A program made the translations under genes and the position numbers. The notes under the pieces were generated by a model. That model worked only from the letters and a program-made list of their open reading frames with translations, was not told where the DNA came from and made no database searches. A stretch of DNA of 64,000 nucleotides from Variovorax saccharolyticus (GTDB lineage Bacteria > Pseudomonadota > Gammaproteobacteria > Burkholderiales > Burkholderiaceae_C): the NCBI RefSeq assembly GCF_030316765.1, contig NZ_JASZYT010000017.1, positions 44,056 to 108,055 of the forward strand. The letters are read 5' to 3'. This document shows, piece by piece, positions 1-11,349 of the stretch (position 1 is the first letter of the stretch; every line of letters starts with the position of its first letter).

Positions 1-2
1 TC

Positions 3-1373
3 GATGCGCAAGCGGCCGCCATGGCGGCGCGCAACGCCAACGGCCTGGTCATTGCGCAGGTCGAGCGCATCGCTGCCGCCGGCACGCTCGACCCGCGAAG
101 CGTGGTCGTTCCGGGGGTCCTGGTCGACTGCGTGGTGGTGGCGTCGCCGGCGCTGCATCAGCAGACCTACGGCACCGCCTACAACGCCGCCTTCTCCGGC
201 GAGATGCGGGTGCCGGCCAACAGGATCGCCGTGGCGGTGCTGGACGAGCGCAAACTCATTGCGCGGCGCTGTGCCTTCGAACTGCCGCTGGGAGGCGTCA
301 TCAACCTCGGCATCGGGGTGCCGGAGGTGCTCGGCGCCGTGGCCGCCGAGGAGCGCGTGCTCGATCACCTGACCCTGACGGCAGAACCCGGCGTCATCGG
401 CGGGATGCCGAGCGGCGGACTCGATTTCGGCGCCGCCATCAACACGCAGGCGCTGCTTCACCAGAATCAGCAGTTCGACTTCTACGATGGCGGCGGCCTC
501 GACCTGGCCTGCCTCGGCATGGCACAGGTCGATCGCACCGGGAGCGTCAACGTCAGCCGCTTCGGCAGCCGGCTTGCCGGCGCCGGCGGCTTCATCAACA
601 TCAGCCAGAACGCGCGCCGCGTGGTCTTCGCCGGCACTTTCACGGCGGGCGGCCTCGAAGTCGCCATCGAAGACGGAAGGCTGCGCATCGTGAACGAAGG
701 CGCCGCTTCGAAGTTCGTCGCAGCGGTCGAGCAGATCACGTTCAGCGGCCCCCAGGCCGTCAGCAAGCATCAGTCGGTGCACTACGTGACCGAACGCTGC
801 GTGTTCAGGCTGCAGCCGGGCGGACTGGAGTTGACCGAGGTGGCGCCCGGCATCGACATCGACCGGGACATCTTGGCGCACATGGGATTCCAGCCTTTGA
901 TCGAGCAGGTCGAACGCATGGATGGCCGTCTTTACGGGGCCGGGCCGATGGGATTGTCGGCCGCACTGCTTGACCGCCAGTTGACCGAGCGGATCAGCTA
1001 TGACAGCGAGCGGAACATCCTGTTCGTCAACTTCCAGGGGTATTCGATCCAGGACATGGACGATGTCGACTGCGTGCGCCGGGTGCTCGCTGCGCTGCAC
1101 CGGAAAGCGGGCTGCAAGATGGCACTGGTCGCCAACTATGACGGCTTCCAGATTGATGAATCCCTGAGCGATTCGTACTTCGCAATGGTTGAGGAGCTGC
1201 ATGCGCAGTACTACAGCACTGCGGCGCGATACACGACGAGCGCCTTCATGCGCCTGAAACTCGGCGCGTCGCTGTCCTCGCGTCGGGGCGCCGCCCATCT
1301 GTTCGAGACGCAGTCCGAAGCGATCGAGTTCCTGTTGCGCCGGCCTCACGTTCTGGCTGCCGGGATGCCTTGA
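3..1373 (+). CDS. Acyl-CoA:acetate/3-ketoacid CoA-transferase, 3' part (5' end outside window)
   Basis: The protein resembles the single-chain family I CoA-transferases (Pct/YdiF type) that move CoA between short-chain acids. The visible part carries the catalytic-glutamate motif AEPGVIGGMP; the Glu codon is at 384-386. It is followed by the glycine-rich NLGIGVPE-type fold and the roughly 100-residue C-terminal extension seen in the long YdiF-like members (YTTSAFMR...LKLG). The frame is open to base 3 and codes for plausible protein upstream of the first Met (21), so the true start lies outside the window; the family is usually 520-660 aa and 456 codons are seen here. It is the first of several CoA-dependent organic-acid genes in the window. 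Substrate preference cannot be read from the sequence. Confidence 0.85.
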   Translation, partial: DAQAAAMAARNANGLVIAQVERIAAAGTLDPRSVVVPGVLVDCVVVASPALHQQTYGTAYNAAFSGEMRVPANRIAVAVLDERKLIARRCAFELPLGGVINLGIGVPEVLGAVAAEERVLDHLTLTAEPGVIGGMPSGGLDFGAAINTQALLHQNQQFDFYDGGGLDLACLGMAQVDRTGSVNVSRFGSRLAGAGGFINISQNARRVVFAGTFTAGGLEVAIEDGRLRIVNEGAASKFVAAVEQITFSGPQAVSKHQSVHYVTERCVFRLQPGGLELTEVAPGIDIDRDILAHMGFQPLIEQVERMDGRLYGAGPMGLSAALLDRQLTERISYDSERNILFVNFQGYSIQDMDDVDCVRRVLAALHRKAGCKMALVANYDGFQIDESLSDSYFAMVEELHAQYYSTAARYTTSAFMRLKLGASLSSRRGAAHLFETQSEAIEFLLRRPHVLAAGMP

Positions 1374-1541
1374 TTGGCGCCGGTTCGGGCGGATCTCCGC
1401 TCCGTCTGAGCAATGCGTGCAGCGCCGACCTTCGGATCGGGTCCGACTGCGTAGACAAGCGTGAGCTGCACCGACGATTTCCATCCAAACCTGACCCACG
1501 TAAGAACCCTAACCTGCTGCTTTGGTAGCAGGAGCACAGGA

Positions 1542-1625
1542 GTGATTGACGTGGCGACACTGGGTGTCATCAGACGTTAGGCATTGCGTGAGCAACCGTC
1601 CATTCGAGAGATAGCCCGGATGAAC
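1542..1625 (+). mobile_element. IS21-family istA N-terminal remnant
   Basis: A GTG-initiated frame reads VIDVATLGVIRR, then a TAG stop, then ALREQPSIREIARM in the same frame. This matches the start of IS21 IstA transposases, where the 'SIREIARRTGLSR' helix-turn-helix follows. The match fades after about 28 codons, so only the N-terminus survives, and it carries a nonsense codon. It sits just before the broken azoreductase and marks this stretch as decayed DNA. Recognition is by memory of the family motif, so confidence is moderate. Confidence 0.5.
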
Positions 1626-1732
1626 ATGCCTTCCGCCACAGTGGTGGAGCGTCTGCTCTGTGAAGACGCCTTGTTGCGCATCGACGAGACTACGCGCTGT
1701 CGCGGCCGTCGTCTGCGGACGCGTCGATGGCG

Positions 1733-2125
1733 GGGACGGCGGCAAGGTCCGAAGTCCTGATCAGGGAACTCGAGCAAGCCGACTGCCTTGTCATCGCAAC
1801 GCCCATGCACAACGACACCGTCCCTGCTGCGTTGAAACTCTGGATCGACCAGTCGCTCGCGTGCGACACACATTCGATGTCGGTCCGAACGGGAAAGTCG
1901 GGTTGTTGCGCGACCGCCCAGTCATCGTTGCAGTGGCCTCGGGCGGCTGATTCTCCGGCGAAGGTTCACGGCAACTGGACTTCTTGACGCCTTACCTGAA
2001 AACCCATCTTGAACATGATCGGCCTTCGCGATGTGAAGTTCTTCTGCGTGGAGGGTGTCGCCTCCGGCCCGGCAGCGGTTACAGGGGCGAGGGCGCAGGC
2101 AAGCTTGGCCCTCCAGGATCACTTT
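1733..2125 (+). pseudogene. FMN-dependent NADH-azoreductase (AzoR/AcpD) remnant
   Basis: Three frames together spell the C-terminal two thirds of an AcpD/AzoR flavodoxin-fold azoreductase. About 1739-1852 reads SEVLIRELEQADCLVIATPM and on to LKLWIDQ. A one-base loss near 1853 moves it to the frame reading VRHTFDVGPNGKVGLL...VAVASGG. An in-frame TGA at 1948 replaces the usual Arg, after which FSGEGSRQLDFLTPYLKT is readable. A further shift near 2005 gives MIGLRDVKFFCVEGVASGP. The N-terminal FMN-binding part is missing. Two frameshifts and one stop make it non-functional. AzoR normally reduces azo dyes and quinones using FMN and NADH. Confidence 0.8.
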
Positions 2126-2660
2126 GCCGCCGGGCGTTGGGGCCGCATGCAATCAAGCGTTGGACCACTCGCACGGTCGCAGCCCCTGCCGCCGAGCGCG
2201 AAGGGTCGCCTCGGCGTCACTCGTTGATTGGCTTTCGTTGTCCGTCACGGCGCCTACCAGCGCCGCAAATTCATGGCCCCGGGCTTGCGGCTCCATGTCT
2301 GTTGTCGCATGGCGCTCAGCTCCAACAACGCTCGCGCCACCAGCGCGACGGGGCGGGTGTCCTCCTCGCTCGACGTTGAGCGGGCATCAGTGGCGCCGAC
2401 TGCGCGTGGTTCGCGTAAACTCCAGCAAGGCATTCGCCGACGACGGAACTCCGTTCCGCAGCCTGTGGGCGATCGTCGAGACCACGCGTAGGGCTCCGAT
2501 CCCCGCACCTATCCGCTCGCTCTCTCCGTGGAGCCGAACCTCGTCAACAAGACTGCGCGCGCGCGAAAACGCGGCGCTCTACCGCAGTCGGCAGGCCAAG
2601 CAAGGCCCTCCAAGTGCCGAAGATCAGCAACTTCAACAGGCGGTTAACTCCGGACCTTCG
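2126..2660 (+). other. Gap with no recognised feature
   Basis: Both strands hold only short or low-complexity open frames without a recognisable domain or a convincing ribosome-binding site. No tRNA, repeat or clear terminator was seen. Confidence 0.5.
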
Positions 2661-2969
2661 ATGTCGACCTCCAATCGCAGCTGGCACCTCTTCGCAGCGC
2701 TCGTACTTCTCCACGCGGCAGGCCTGCTGTTCGCACCAGGTCCGTTGGCGCCTCTCATCGCAGCTTCGGTGTACTTGCCGCTCATGCCGCTGCAGAAAAT
2801 GGGCATCCCTGTCTTTGGCTCTGCCGAATCCGGAGGCTGGGCCGCTCCGTCGTTTCTTGGATGGGCAGCAGTCGTCGCCGTGTGGGCCGTCACATGGTGG
2901 GCCGTCGCCAAGCTCACCCTTGGCCTGTGCCGCCGCGTCGGCACATCCAGGTCAGGCGAAGAAGCCTAG
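2661..2969 (+). CDS. Small hydrophobic protein, unknown
   Basis: A 102-aa frame starting at ATG 2661 with two or three hydrophobic stretches: about residues 9-40 (LFAALVLLHAAGLLF and following) and 68-90 (WAAVVAVWAVTWWAVAKL). It is probably an inner-membrane protein. No family was recognised. An open frame extends upstream, but its composition there looks non-coding, so the ATG at the start of the hydrophobic region was chosen. No strong Shine-Dalgarno sequence precedes it. It lies 91 bases upstream of the RidA gene on the same strand and could be co-transcribed. It may be real or a chance frame in GC-rich DNA. Confidence 0.4.
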   Translation: MSTSNRSWHLFAALVLLHAAGLLFAPGPLAPLIAASVYLPLMPLQKMGIPVFGSAESGGWAAPSFLGWAAVVAVWAVTWWAVAKLTLGLCRRVGTSRSGEEA

Positions 2970-3060
2970 GCGCTCTTCAGCCGGACGACAGGGAGCCTTG
3001 CGCGAATGAGTTCAACGAGTCAACCTCCTGGGACTTTTCGCCTTCCAAGAGGAGCATGAA

Positions 3061-3441
3061 ATGGCGCGTCAGATTGTCTTCACCACCAAGGCTGCAAAGC
3101 CGCCGGCGCTCTACAGCCAAGCCGTCAAGGCGGCCGGGCTCGTGTTCGTCTCCGGAACGGCGCCGATCGATGCCACCACCGGCGCAATCAGAGGCAGCAC
3201 CATTCAGGAGCAGACTGCCCAATGCCTGGCGAACATACGCGCCATCCTCGAAGAAGCCGGCAGCTCGATGGACAAGGTGGCGAGCATGACAGTGGTGCTC
3301 GCCGATGAAGACGATTTCGCTGGCATGAATGAGGAATGGCTGAAGTGGTTTCCCTCCGACCCGCCTGCTCGCCAGGGTGCAAAGCTGCCCGCTCGCATTC
3401 CGGGACTCAAAGTGTCCATTGCAGCGATTGCTGAGGCTTAG
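3061..3441 (+). CDS. RidA family (YjgF/YER057c/UK114) protein
   Basis: A 126-aa protein with the RidA layout: an N-terminal strand, then YSQAVKAAGLVFVSGTAPID, the central TAQCLANIRAILEEAG helix and a C-terminal PARIPGLKVSIAAIAEA strand containing the Arg that binds carboxylates in family members. RidA proteins are trimeric cytosolic deaminases that hydrolyse reactive 2-aminoacrylate/imine intermediates from PLP enzymes; some members have other roles in amino-acid or aromatic catabolism. The usual length is about 125-130 aa, so it is full length. An AGGAG sequence lies a few bases before the ATG at 3061. It stands alone between small hypothetical genes, so its in vivo substrate cannot be inferred. 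Confidence 0.9.
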   Translation: MARQIVFTTKAAKPPALYSQAVKAAGLVFVSGTAPIDATTGAIRGSTIQEQTAQCLANIRAILEEAGSSMDKVASMTVVLADEDDFAGMNEEWLKWFPSDPPARQGAKLPARIPGLKVSIAAIAEA

Positions 3442-3693
3442 CCCTGCCAGGCAGCCGCGGGAAGCGAACGCTTCAGTCCGCAAACGCATGGGTCGAGGTC
3501 AGGTTTTGGGGAGAGCACGAGGTCCGCTTCGGGCCGCCCCGAAGCGCCTGGTGCCTGACAGGCTACGGTAGGCTAGGAGCAGTCGCTCGGCTCTGCCCCC
3601 GCCGAGTCGATTCGTACGGGGCAAGCAAATTGGACGCACTGGAACAATCGGTCGTCCGGTCAAAATGCAGGGGTCAACGGTTGAGGCAACGAC

Positions 3694-3936
3694 ATGGGTG
3701 AAGAGCGCGGCTACTGGTTTCCGGCGAAACGCTATGGCTGGGGTTGGGGTCTCCCGACGCGCTGGCAAGGCTGGGCGGTTCTCATCGCCTACTTGCTCCT
3801 GCTCGGTCTCGCCATCCTCGTTTTCCGCCCAGACCGGACTCCAGTTGCGTTTCTCGCGTCCACCGGGATTCTGAGCCTCGGCCTGGTCGGGATTTGCTGG
3901 CTGAAAGGCGAGCCACCGAAATGGCGCTGGGGATGA
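3694..3936 (+). CDS. Small two-helix membrane protein, unknown
   Basis: An 80-aa protein opening with an aromatic, Gly-rich head (YWFPAKRYGWGWGLPTRWQG), followed by two clear membrane segments at about residues 27-46 and 52-70, and ending in a Lys/Trp-rich tail. A GAGG element lies about nine bases before the ATG. Similar aromatic-headed two-helix proteins occur in beta- and gamma-proteobacteria as uncharacterised proteins; no function is known to me. It has no clear operon partner. Confidence 0.6.
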   Translation: MGEERGYWFPAKRYGWGWGLPTRWQGWAVLIAYLLLLGLAILVFRPDRTPVAFLASTGILSLGLVGICWLKGEPPKWRWG

Positions 3937-4044
3937 CTGCGAAACGTCGGTCGTGACCACATCTTTCCTCGGGCGTCGCGCAATTCACAGTCGTCTGCCG
4001 CCAGGACCGGACGCTCGACCTACCTTCAACAGGGGAGCTTGCAC

Positions 4045-4317
4045 ATGACCAAGAACGAGGACACCCGGGCTCGCGTCGAAGCGTCGCCGCAGGACTTGGC
4101 CGAGCGTCTGAGCATTTCGGCGGGTGCCGCTGCTGACGCAACGAAACTTGTTGTCGAGTTGCGTCGGCTGACCAACCAGCCCGGCGGCAGCGGGCGGGAG
4201 GCTATCCAGGAAATCCTGTCTCGCCTGATGGACCTCACCCGCCTGAGCATGATGGCTGGCCACCCGGACGCTACGCTCGAGCGCCTCAAGGCGTCAAGGG
4301 CCGCCTCCTCTCGGTGA
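4045..4317 (+). CDS. Hypothetical small soluble protein
   Basis: A 90-aa protein, mostly charged and helical. Its core is rich in Ala, Arg and Glu (DLAERLSISAGAAADATKLV) and may form a helical hairpin. The ATG at 4045 is preceded by AGGGGAG with good spacing, which decides the start over an upstream TTG at 4039. No signal peptide, membrane segment or domain was recognised. Confidence 0.5.
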   Translation: MTKNEDTRARVEASPQDLAERLSISAGAAADATKLVVELRRLTNQPGGSGREAIQEILSRLMDLTRLSMMAGHPDATLERLKASRAASSR

Positions 4318-4349
4318 GCATCCGCGAAAGCGGACTCACGCACCGAACT

Positions 4350-4652
4350 TTACGGTGCCAAGTATGCGCAACGCCCCCGCGTTGGCATCTCAACCCAGAA
4401 TGCGGCGACACGCCCGACGAACCAAAACCCGGAGAGGGCGCCGATGCCGTAGGGCACGCATTGAGCGACGCGCCGCCCGACGGGTGCCGACATCCCCAAC
4501 CGACCGGCACTCCACAACGTCCCCAGGACTGCGCCGATGAAGGCGAGCTGGCCGAACTCGACGCCGACATTGAAAGCCAACAGCGCCAGCGGAATGGCCC
4601 CGCGCGGCAAGCCGATTTCGCAGAGCGCGGCGAATCCGAAGCCGTGAAGCAA
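4350..4652 (-). pseudogene. HupE/UreJ-family membrane protein, C-terminal remnant
   Basis: The minus strand encodes LHGFGFAALCEIGLPRGAIP, LALLAFNVGVEFGQLAFIG and a final ALSGFWFVGRVAAFW helix, matching the C-terminal half of HupE/UreJ_2 proteins (predicted nickel or cobalt permeases near hydrogenase or urease genes). The HGFGFA and FNVGVE motifs are typical. The N-terminal membrane helices are missing; directly upstream lies a transposase scrap in another frame. This looks like a gene cut by an insertion and deletion event. An open 100-codon frame remains, but a functional permease is unlikely. Confidence 0.65.
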
Positions 4653-4673
4653 TCCGAAGCTTCAGGCGATCAC

Positions 4674-4864
4674 CCGCCTGCGAGAACTTCGGTCCCTGGC
4701 CTGCATAGCGCACCGGCAGGTCGAGGCGCTGCTGCTACTCGCGTGTACCAGCCCTTCAAAGCATTCTTGGTTGGGTAAACCATCTGTCTTGGGGTGGGCC
4801 TAACCCTTTTGCCAAGCTTGATGTAAAGCTCAACGGCTCGGATTCTGTCGTCGTACGAATGCAC
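4674..4864 (-). mobile_element. IS3-family orfA N-terminal remnant
   Basis: From ATG 4864 the minus strand reads MHSYDDRIRAVELYIKLGKR and then YPTKNALKGWY, the N-terminal helix-turn-helix region of IS3-family OrfA transposases. A second frame continues with RYAGQGPKFSQ, matching the next OrfA segment, so a frameshift lies near 4730. The match ends at about 4674, where it abuts the HupE remnant. No orfB or terminal inverted repeats were found. Confidence 0.7.
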
Positions 4865-4934
4865 GAACTACTCCTGGTAGTTCCAGTCTTCGTCCGCATC
4901 CCCGGTGGGTCACTTCTGGATGGAAATCAACTGT

Positions 4935-5261
4935 TCAGTGGCTTCGTGCAGCGAGCAGCAAATCAGCCGCCTCTGTGCGTGCCGAACGGCGACAAACTTC
5001 CTCAAGTTCCTGGATGACAACGTCGATGCGTTGTAGGAACAGTTTGCGGCTTTCGGGGACGCCACGCGTGCTCAACGCCCACGCGAGCTGCGCCAAGCGT
5101 TCTTCCTCCGCATGGCGTGCCCACGGCTTCAATTCGCAGTAACAGAGAAGCGCAAGACGCCCGAGTGTTTCGTGCCGCCTGGCATGGGCCACTTCTGCCA
5201 CGAGATCGTCGAGGCCGAGCATCAGGTTTTCAGTGCGCGCATTCATGTTGCAATGCAGCAT
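4935..5261 (-). CDS. Hypothetical protein, helical
   Basis: A 108-aa minus-strand frame with a credible amphipathic helical composition (LGLDDLVAEVAHARRHETLG, then LFLQRIDVVIQELEEVCRRS). Two ATG codons are possible, 5261 and 5246; neither has a strong ribosome-binding site, so the longer form is given. No known domain was recognised. It sits upstream of the transposase scrap on the same strand. Confidence 0.45.
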   Translation of the reverse strand: MLHCNMNARTENLMLGLDDLVAEVAHARRHETLGRLALLCYCELKPWARHAEEERLAQLAWALSTRGVPESRKLFLQRIDVVIQELEEVCRRSARTEAADLLLAARSH

Positions 5262-5649
5262 TTTGCTGCCCCAGCCGGCGGGCGGAGCTCAATTTGGCTA
5301 CCGTTCAAGTGATTATTAACAAGATGCATCTACGCCCCCTACAGGGGTGCTGACACTTACATGTGCTGTGCGATCCATGCAACGAGTGCTGCAAAGCGGC
5401 AAGGGCCGCGATCGCCAGAACTCTGCGCTTGACAAGCTGGCCCGATCAGAAACGCGGTCGTCGCTCCCTCCAAGTATGTCCGCCTCAGGTGAAACCGGTC
5501 GTCGCCGGGCTTGACGGCCGCACTCGGGCTGGAGCAGCCGTGATCCTCGACAAACAGCGACTTTCGCGGGCCGCTTGCGAGCTGGATAAAGTGAAAGCGA
5601 TGAATCGACTGCCATAGCAGCATGGCGCCCGAGAAGGTTGACGCGCCTT
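5262..5649 (-). other. Gap downstream of the histidine kinase
   Basis: Only overlapping low-confidence frames are present. No clear intrinsic terminator for the kinase operon was seen. Confidence 0.4.
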
Positions 5650-8349
<2,700 letters not shown>

Positions 8350-8359
8350 CGCGCATCCC

Positions 8360-9517
8360 TCAGGGCGGATCGGCGATGAAGGCGAGCGCATCGATCTGCC
8401 TGGCCATGTCCGCCTCGGTGTCGGCAAAGCGCTCGGCGATCTCGCGGAAGCCGTCCGCGCGCGCAAGGAACGCATCGACGATGTCCGGGTCGAAGTGGGA
8501 GCCGCGGCCTTCCTGGATGGTTTTCACCGCCTGCGCGTGCGGCATGCCTGGCTTGTAGACGCGGCGGGATATCAGTGCGTCGTACACATCGGCCACGGCC
8601 ATCAGGCGCGCCGAGATCGGAATGTCGTCGCCGGACCGGCCTTCGGGATAACCGCTGCCGTCCCACTTTTCCTGATGGCCGTGGGCGATCTCCCTAGCCA
8701 GGCGCAGAAACGGCACGTCGATGCCGAGGTGCTTCTCGGCCTGTGCGATCGCGTCGCGTCCCAGCGTGGTGTGGGTCTTCATGATCTCGAATTCTTCGGG
8801 GGTCAACCGGCCCGGCTTGAGGAGGATGCGATCGGGAATGCCGATCTTTCCGATGTCATGCAGCGGCGCCGATTTGAACAAGAGCATGATCGTCGCATCG
8901 TCGAGGAAATGAGCGAAGCGCGGATGGTGGCGCAGGTGATTGGCAAGCACCTCGATGTAACGCTGCGTGCGGCGGATGTGGTTGCCTGTCTCGTTATCGC
9001 GCATCTCGCACAGCCAGGTCATGGCACTGATCGTGGCGTCCTGGACCGCCATCAACTCCTGCGTGCGGCGTGCCACCTCCTGTTCGAGACGGGCGTTGTG
9101 GTCGCGCAAGATGTCGGCCGCGGCCTTGACTTTGAGCTGCATCTCCACCCGCGCCAGCAGCACCGGTGGCCGGATCGGCTTGGTGATGTAATCCGCCGCG
9201 CCGAGTCCGAGCCCGAGTGCCTCGTCCTGCTCCGAGGACAAAGACGTCAGGAAGATGATCGGAATGTCGCGCGTCTGCGCATCGTCCTTGAGTTCGCGCG
9301 CGACCTCGTGGCCCGACAGGCCGGGCATCATGACGTCGAGCAGGATGAGGTCAGGTGGGGCGCCGCGCCGCACGATCTTCAAGGCCTTCTCGCCACTGTT
9401 GGCAACCTTGATAAGGTACGCGTCCTTGAGCAGATCGCTCATGAGTACGAGGTTGTCGGGCGTGTCGTCCACGATCAGCATGGACGGTCGCCGAGCCGGG
9501 TCGTGATCCAGGTTCAT
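8360..9517 (-). CDS. Response regulator with HD-GYP domain (RpfG-like)
   Basis: A 385-aa protein. Residues about 13-130 form a receiver domain with Asp61 (LLDVMMPG), Thr in FLTSL and Lys in YITKPIRP. A coiled linker (about 133-160) leads to an HD-GYP domain with the LHDIGKIGIPD metal motif and HGHQEKWDGSGYPEG, the variant that carries the GYP signature. Such proteins hydrolyse cyclic di-GMP and are controlled by phosphorylation of the receiver. The ATG at 9517 is preceded by AGAAGG. It is the first gene of a two-gene operon with the downstream hybrid kinase, which is its likely partner. The key catalytic residues appear intact, so phosphodiesterase activity is plausible. Confidence 0.93.
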   Translation of the reverse strand: MNLDHDPARRPSMLIVDDTPDNLVLMSDLLKDAYLIKVANSGEKALKIVRRGAPPDLILLDVMMPGLSGHEVARELKDDAQTRDIPIIFLTSLSSEQDEALGLGLGAADYITKPIRPPVLLARVEMQLKVKAAADILRDHNARLEQEVARRTQELMAVQDATISAMTWLCEMRDNETGNHIRRTQRYIEVLANHLRHHPRFAHFLDDATIMLLFKSAPLHDIGKIGIPDRILLKPGRLTPEEFEIMKTHTTLGRDAIAQAEKHLGIDVPFLRLAREIAHGHQEKWDGSGYPEGRSGDDIPISARLMAVADVYDALISRRVYKPGMPHAQAVKTIQEGRGSHFDPDIVDAFLARADGFREIAERFADTEADMARQIDALAFIADPP

Positions 9518-10494
9518 AGCTCACCCTTCTGGAGTGCAGGCCCTGCTTATACGCCGAGGACGCTGACCTGACCAATCGGACAGTCGTCGGCGCCGTAGTG
9601 GCGGCCGTTCCAATTGGTCACGTTCGCATGCCAGCGATCAGCGACACGCCGGCCGGCATTCGCCGAGCGCCTTGATGGCTCCCGCGAGTGGCGGCCTGGC
9701 TAGCCCGCCTGGTGCGGTCTGGCTTGGAATGGAAAACGCAAGTTCCTTCACCTCGGGGCCTTTCCTGCCTGCGCTGCTCGAGTGGGGTGGGCTGGTTCCT
9801 CTTCCGGCGCCTTCTGTCGGACATTTCCGGGGACGTGACTGTGGTATTGGTCGCCTCCACAGTGCTGCCGCTCGTACCCCCCGCACGGAAGGGATTGGCC
9901 GGCGGCGCCATCTTCATCGGGCTGGGCCTGGGGCGTCGCTGCTTCGGGATCGCCGATCCCCGTGCTCCTGAACTACGGCCTGCGCCAGACGTCTTGGCCT
10001 GGGGGCGCTATCGCTCGTTCTCACCATTCTGAGTTGGACCGCCCGGCCCGCAAGTGCAAAGCGGACCGCCACCTCGCAGAGTTCAAACGGGCAATCGCCC
10101 TCCGGTACGAAGCGCGCACACGCCTTTGGCGGTAAGGAGCCGCTTTTTCGCTGCCTTCGAGTGATACAAGTCCCGCCATCTCGCGGGGGCCGCCAAGGCG
10201 CTTTCGCCACCCAACCGGACGCTGGGTCTTGTGTTGCATCACTACGGCGCGAGTTGCTACCTGGTCGCCGTCGCAGACGTCCCGAACCTTAGGACTGACG
10301 AGGTCACAGCCCCGCAACTTCCTATCGATTCCGAGATTGAACAGGGCAAGCTCACGCACTCGGCTTTCCATTTGGACATCATGGCATCCAATCTCAGTGT
10401 CCCTCATCGCGAGCCGTGGAACACGGGGAACGATCGTCGGGCAGAAGGCATTAAAGAAGCCCTGGTCCAGAACTGCATGCTCGCTCGAATAGAG
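9518..10494 (+). other. Gap of about 1 kb without a supported gene
   Basis: Several overlapping open frames exist on both strands, for example plus 9688-10032 and minus 10021-10407. None has a recognisable domain, and no frame is clearly better than the others. It should hold the promoter of the regulator-kinase operon near 9520-9600, but no strong promoter boxes were seen. Confidence 0.4.
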
Positions 10495-11349
10495 TCATGC
10501 AAAGAACGGGTGGGGTGCTCCTCGGGTTCCCCGCTGCTCCACGACCTGGAGCATCCGATACAGATCGCGATCCGGCACCGCCAGAGCGAATTCCTCGCGC
10601 AACACGGCGGCGAACGCTTCCGGCGTTTCAAGGTTGCGCCGATGGCTTTCGCCACTCGAGGCGCGCAGGGTGACCCGATCATTGAACATGGTCAATCGGC
10701 TGCCATCAGGCAAAGGACGCGCAGCGATCATGTTGTTCGGATAGGGCGCGTCCGGATGTGTGGCGGTGTACCAGTTCGCGACCTCATATTCAGCGTCGTA
10801 CCGCGGGTACGGAATCACTCGATAGATGTGCTCCCATCGCTGCCCCAGCAACTGCTGGAGCGTCAACTCTCCGTTGACTTCGATGAATCGCATGAGACCA
10901 TGCGGCGTGGGCTGTTCGACATGAGGCGCAAGCACCAGCGGAGCCGTAGGCGCCAAGTTGCCGAAGCCAACGTCCGCGAGGTAGGGGCCCTGCGGCAATT
11001 CGACCTGGAGCAGCATGTGGATGGCCGGGCGGGGTGCGTCGATGGCCATGCCGCGAACGACACGTCCCTGCAGGCTCGTCACCCGATAGCCCAGGCTACG
11101 CAAGCCAGCGCGAAAGAGCATGTTCAGTTCGAAGCAGTAGCCCCCGCGCTGGTGGTCGACCATCTTGCGTTGAAGTTCAGGCACGCCGAGTTTCGGCACG
11201 CGGCCTAGCGTGATGTCCAAGCTTTCGTAGGCAATGGCGTGCGCCTGCGAGAAGACGAGGCCGCGAAGCGTTTCGAGCGTAGGCGCTAGCGGGCCAGCGT
11301 ACAAGATGCGCATCAACCATGCATCGCGATCGAAACCATTCCCTGTCAT
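10495..11349 (-). CDS. nat: Arylamine N-acetyltransferase
   Basis: A 284-aa protein of the arylamine N-acetyltransferase family, which transfers an acetyl (or acyl) group from CoA to arylamines and hydrazines through a Cys thioester. The catalytic triad is visible: Cys72 in RGGYCFELN, His111 in PAIHMLLQ and Asp126 in LADVGFGN. The length matches the family (270-290 aa). The ATG at 11349 is preceded by AGGAAAG; an upstream open extension is non-conserved in character and was not used. The gene stands alone, with about 0.9-1 kb of unrecognised DNA on both sides. Bacterial homologues act on xenobiotics or in antibiotic and aromatic metabolism; the specific role here is unknown. Confidence 0.92.
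   Translation of the reverse strand: MTGNGFDRDAWLMRILYAGPLAPTLETLRGLVFSQAHAIAYESLDITLGRVPKLGVPELQRKMVDHQRGGYCFELNMLFRAGLRSLGYRVTSLQGRVVRGMAIDAPRPAIHMLLQVELPQGPYLADVGFGNLAPTAPLVLAPHVEQPTPHGLMRFIEVNGELTLQQLLGQRWEHIYRVIPYPRYDAEYEVANWYTATHPDAPYPNNMIAARPLPDGSRLTMFNDRVTLRASSGESHRRNLETPEAFAAVLREEFALAVPDRDLYRMLQVVEQRGTRGAPHPFFA

Noticed and set aside
1507..1581. Possible integron attC site (CTAAC ... GTTAGGC about 70 bases apart)
   Set aside because: The GTTAGGC motif falls within the istA remnant, where TAG is simply a stop in that frame. The left motif does not have the required purine, and no cassette-like structure follows.
2126..2660. Minus-strand fragment near 2400-2540 resembling a sensor-kinase dimerisation helix
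   Set aside because: The resemblance is vague, no phospho-accepting His motif or ATPase domain follows and no start codon is credible.
10021..10407. Minus-strand 128-aa frame upstream of the arylamine N-acetyltransferase
   Set aside because: It has no recognised domain, overlaps an equally long plus-strand frame and has the composition of GC-rich non-coding DNA.
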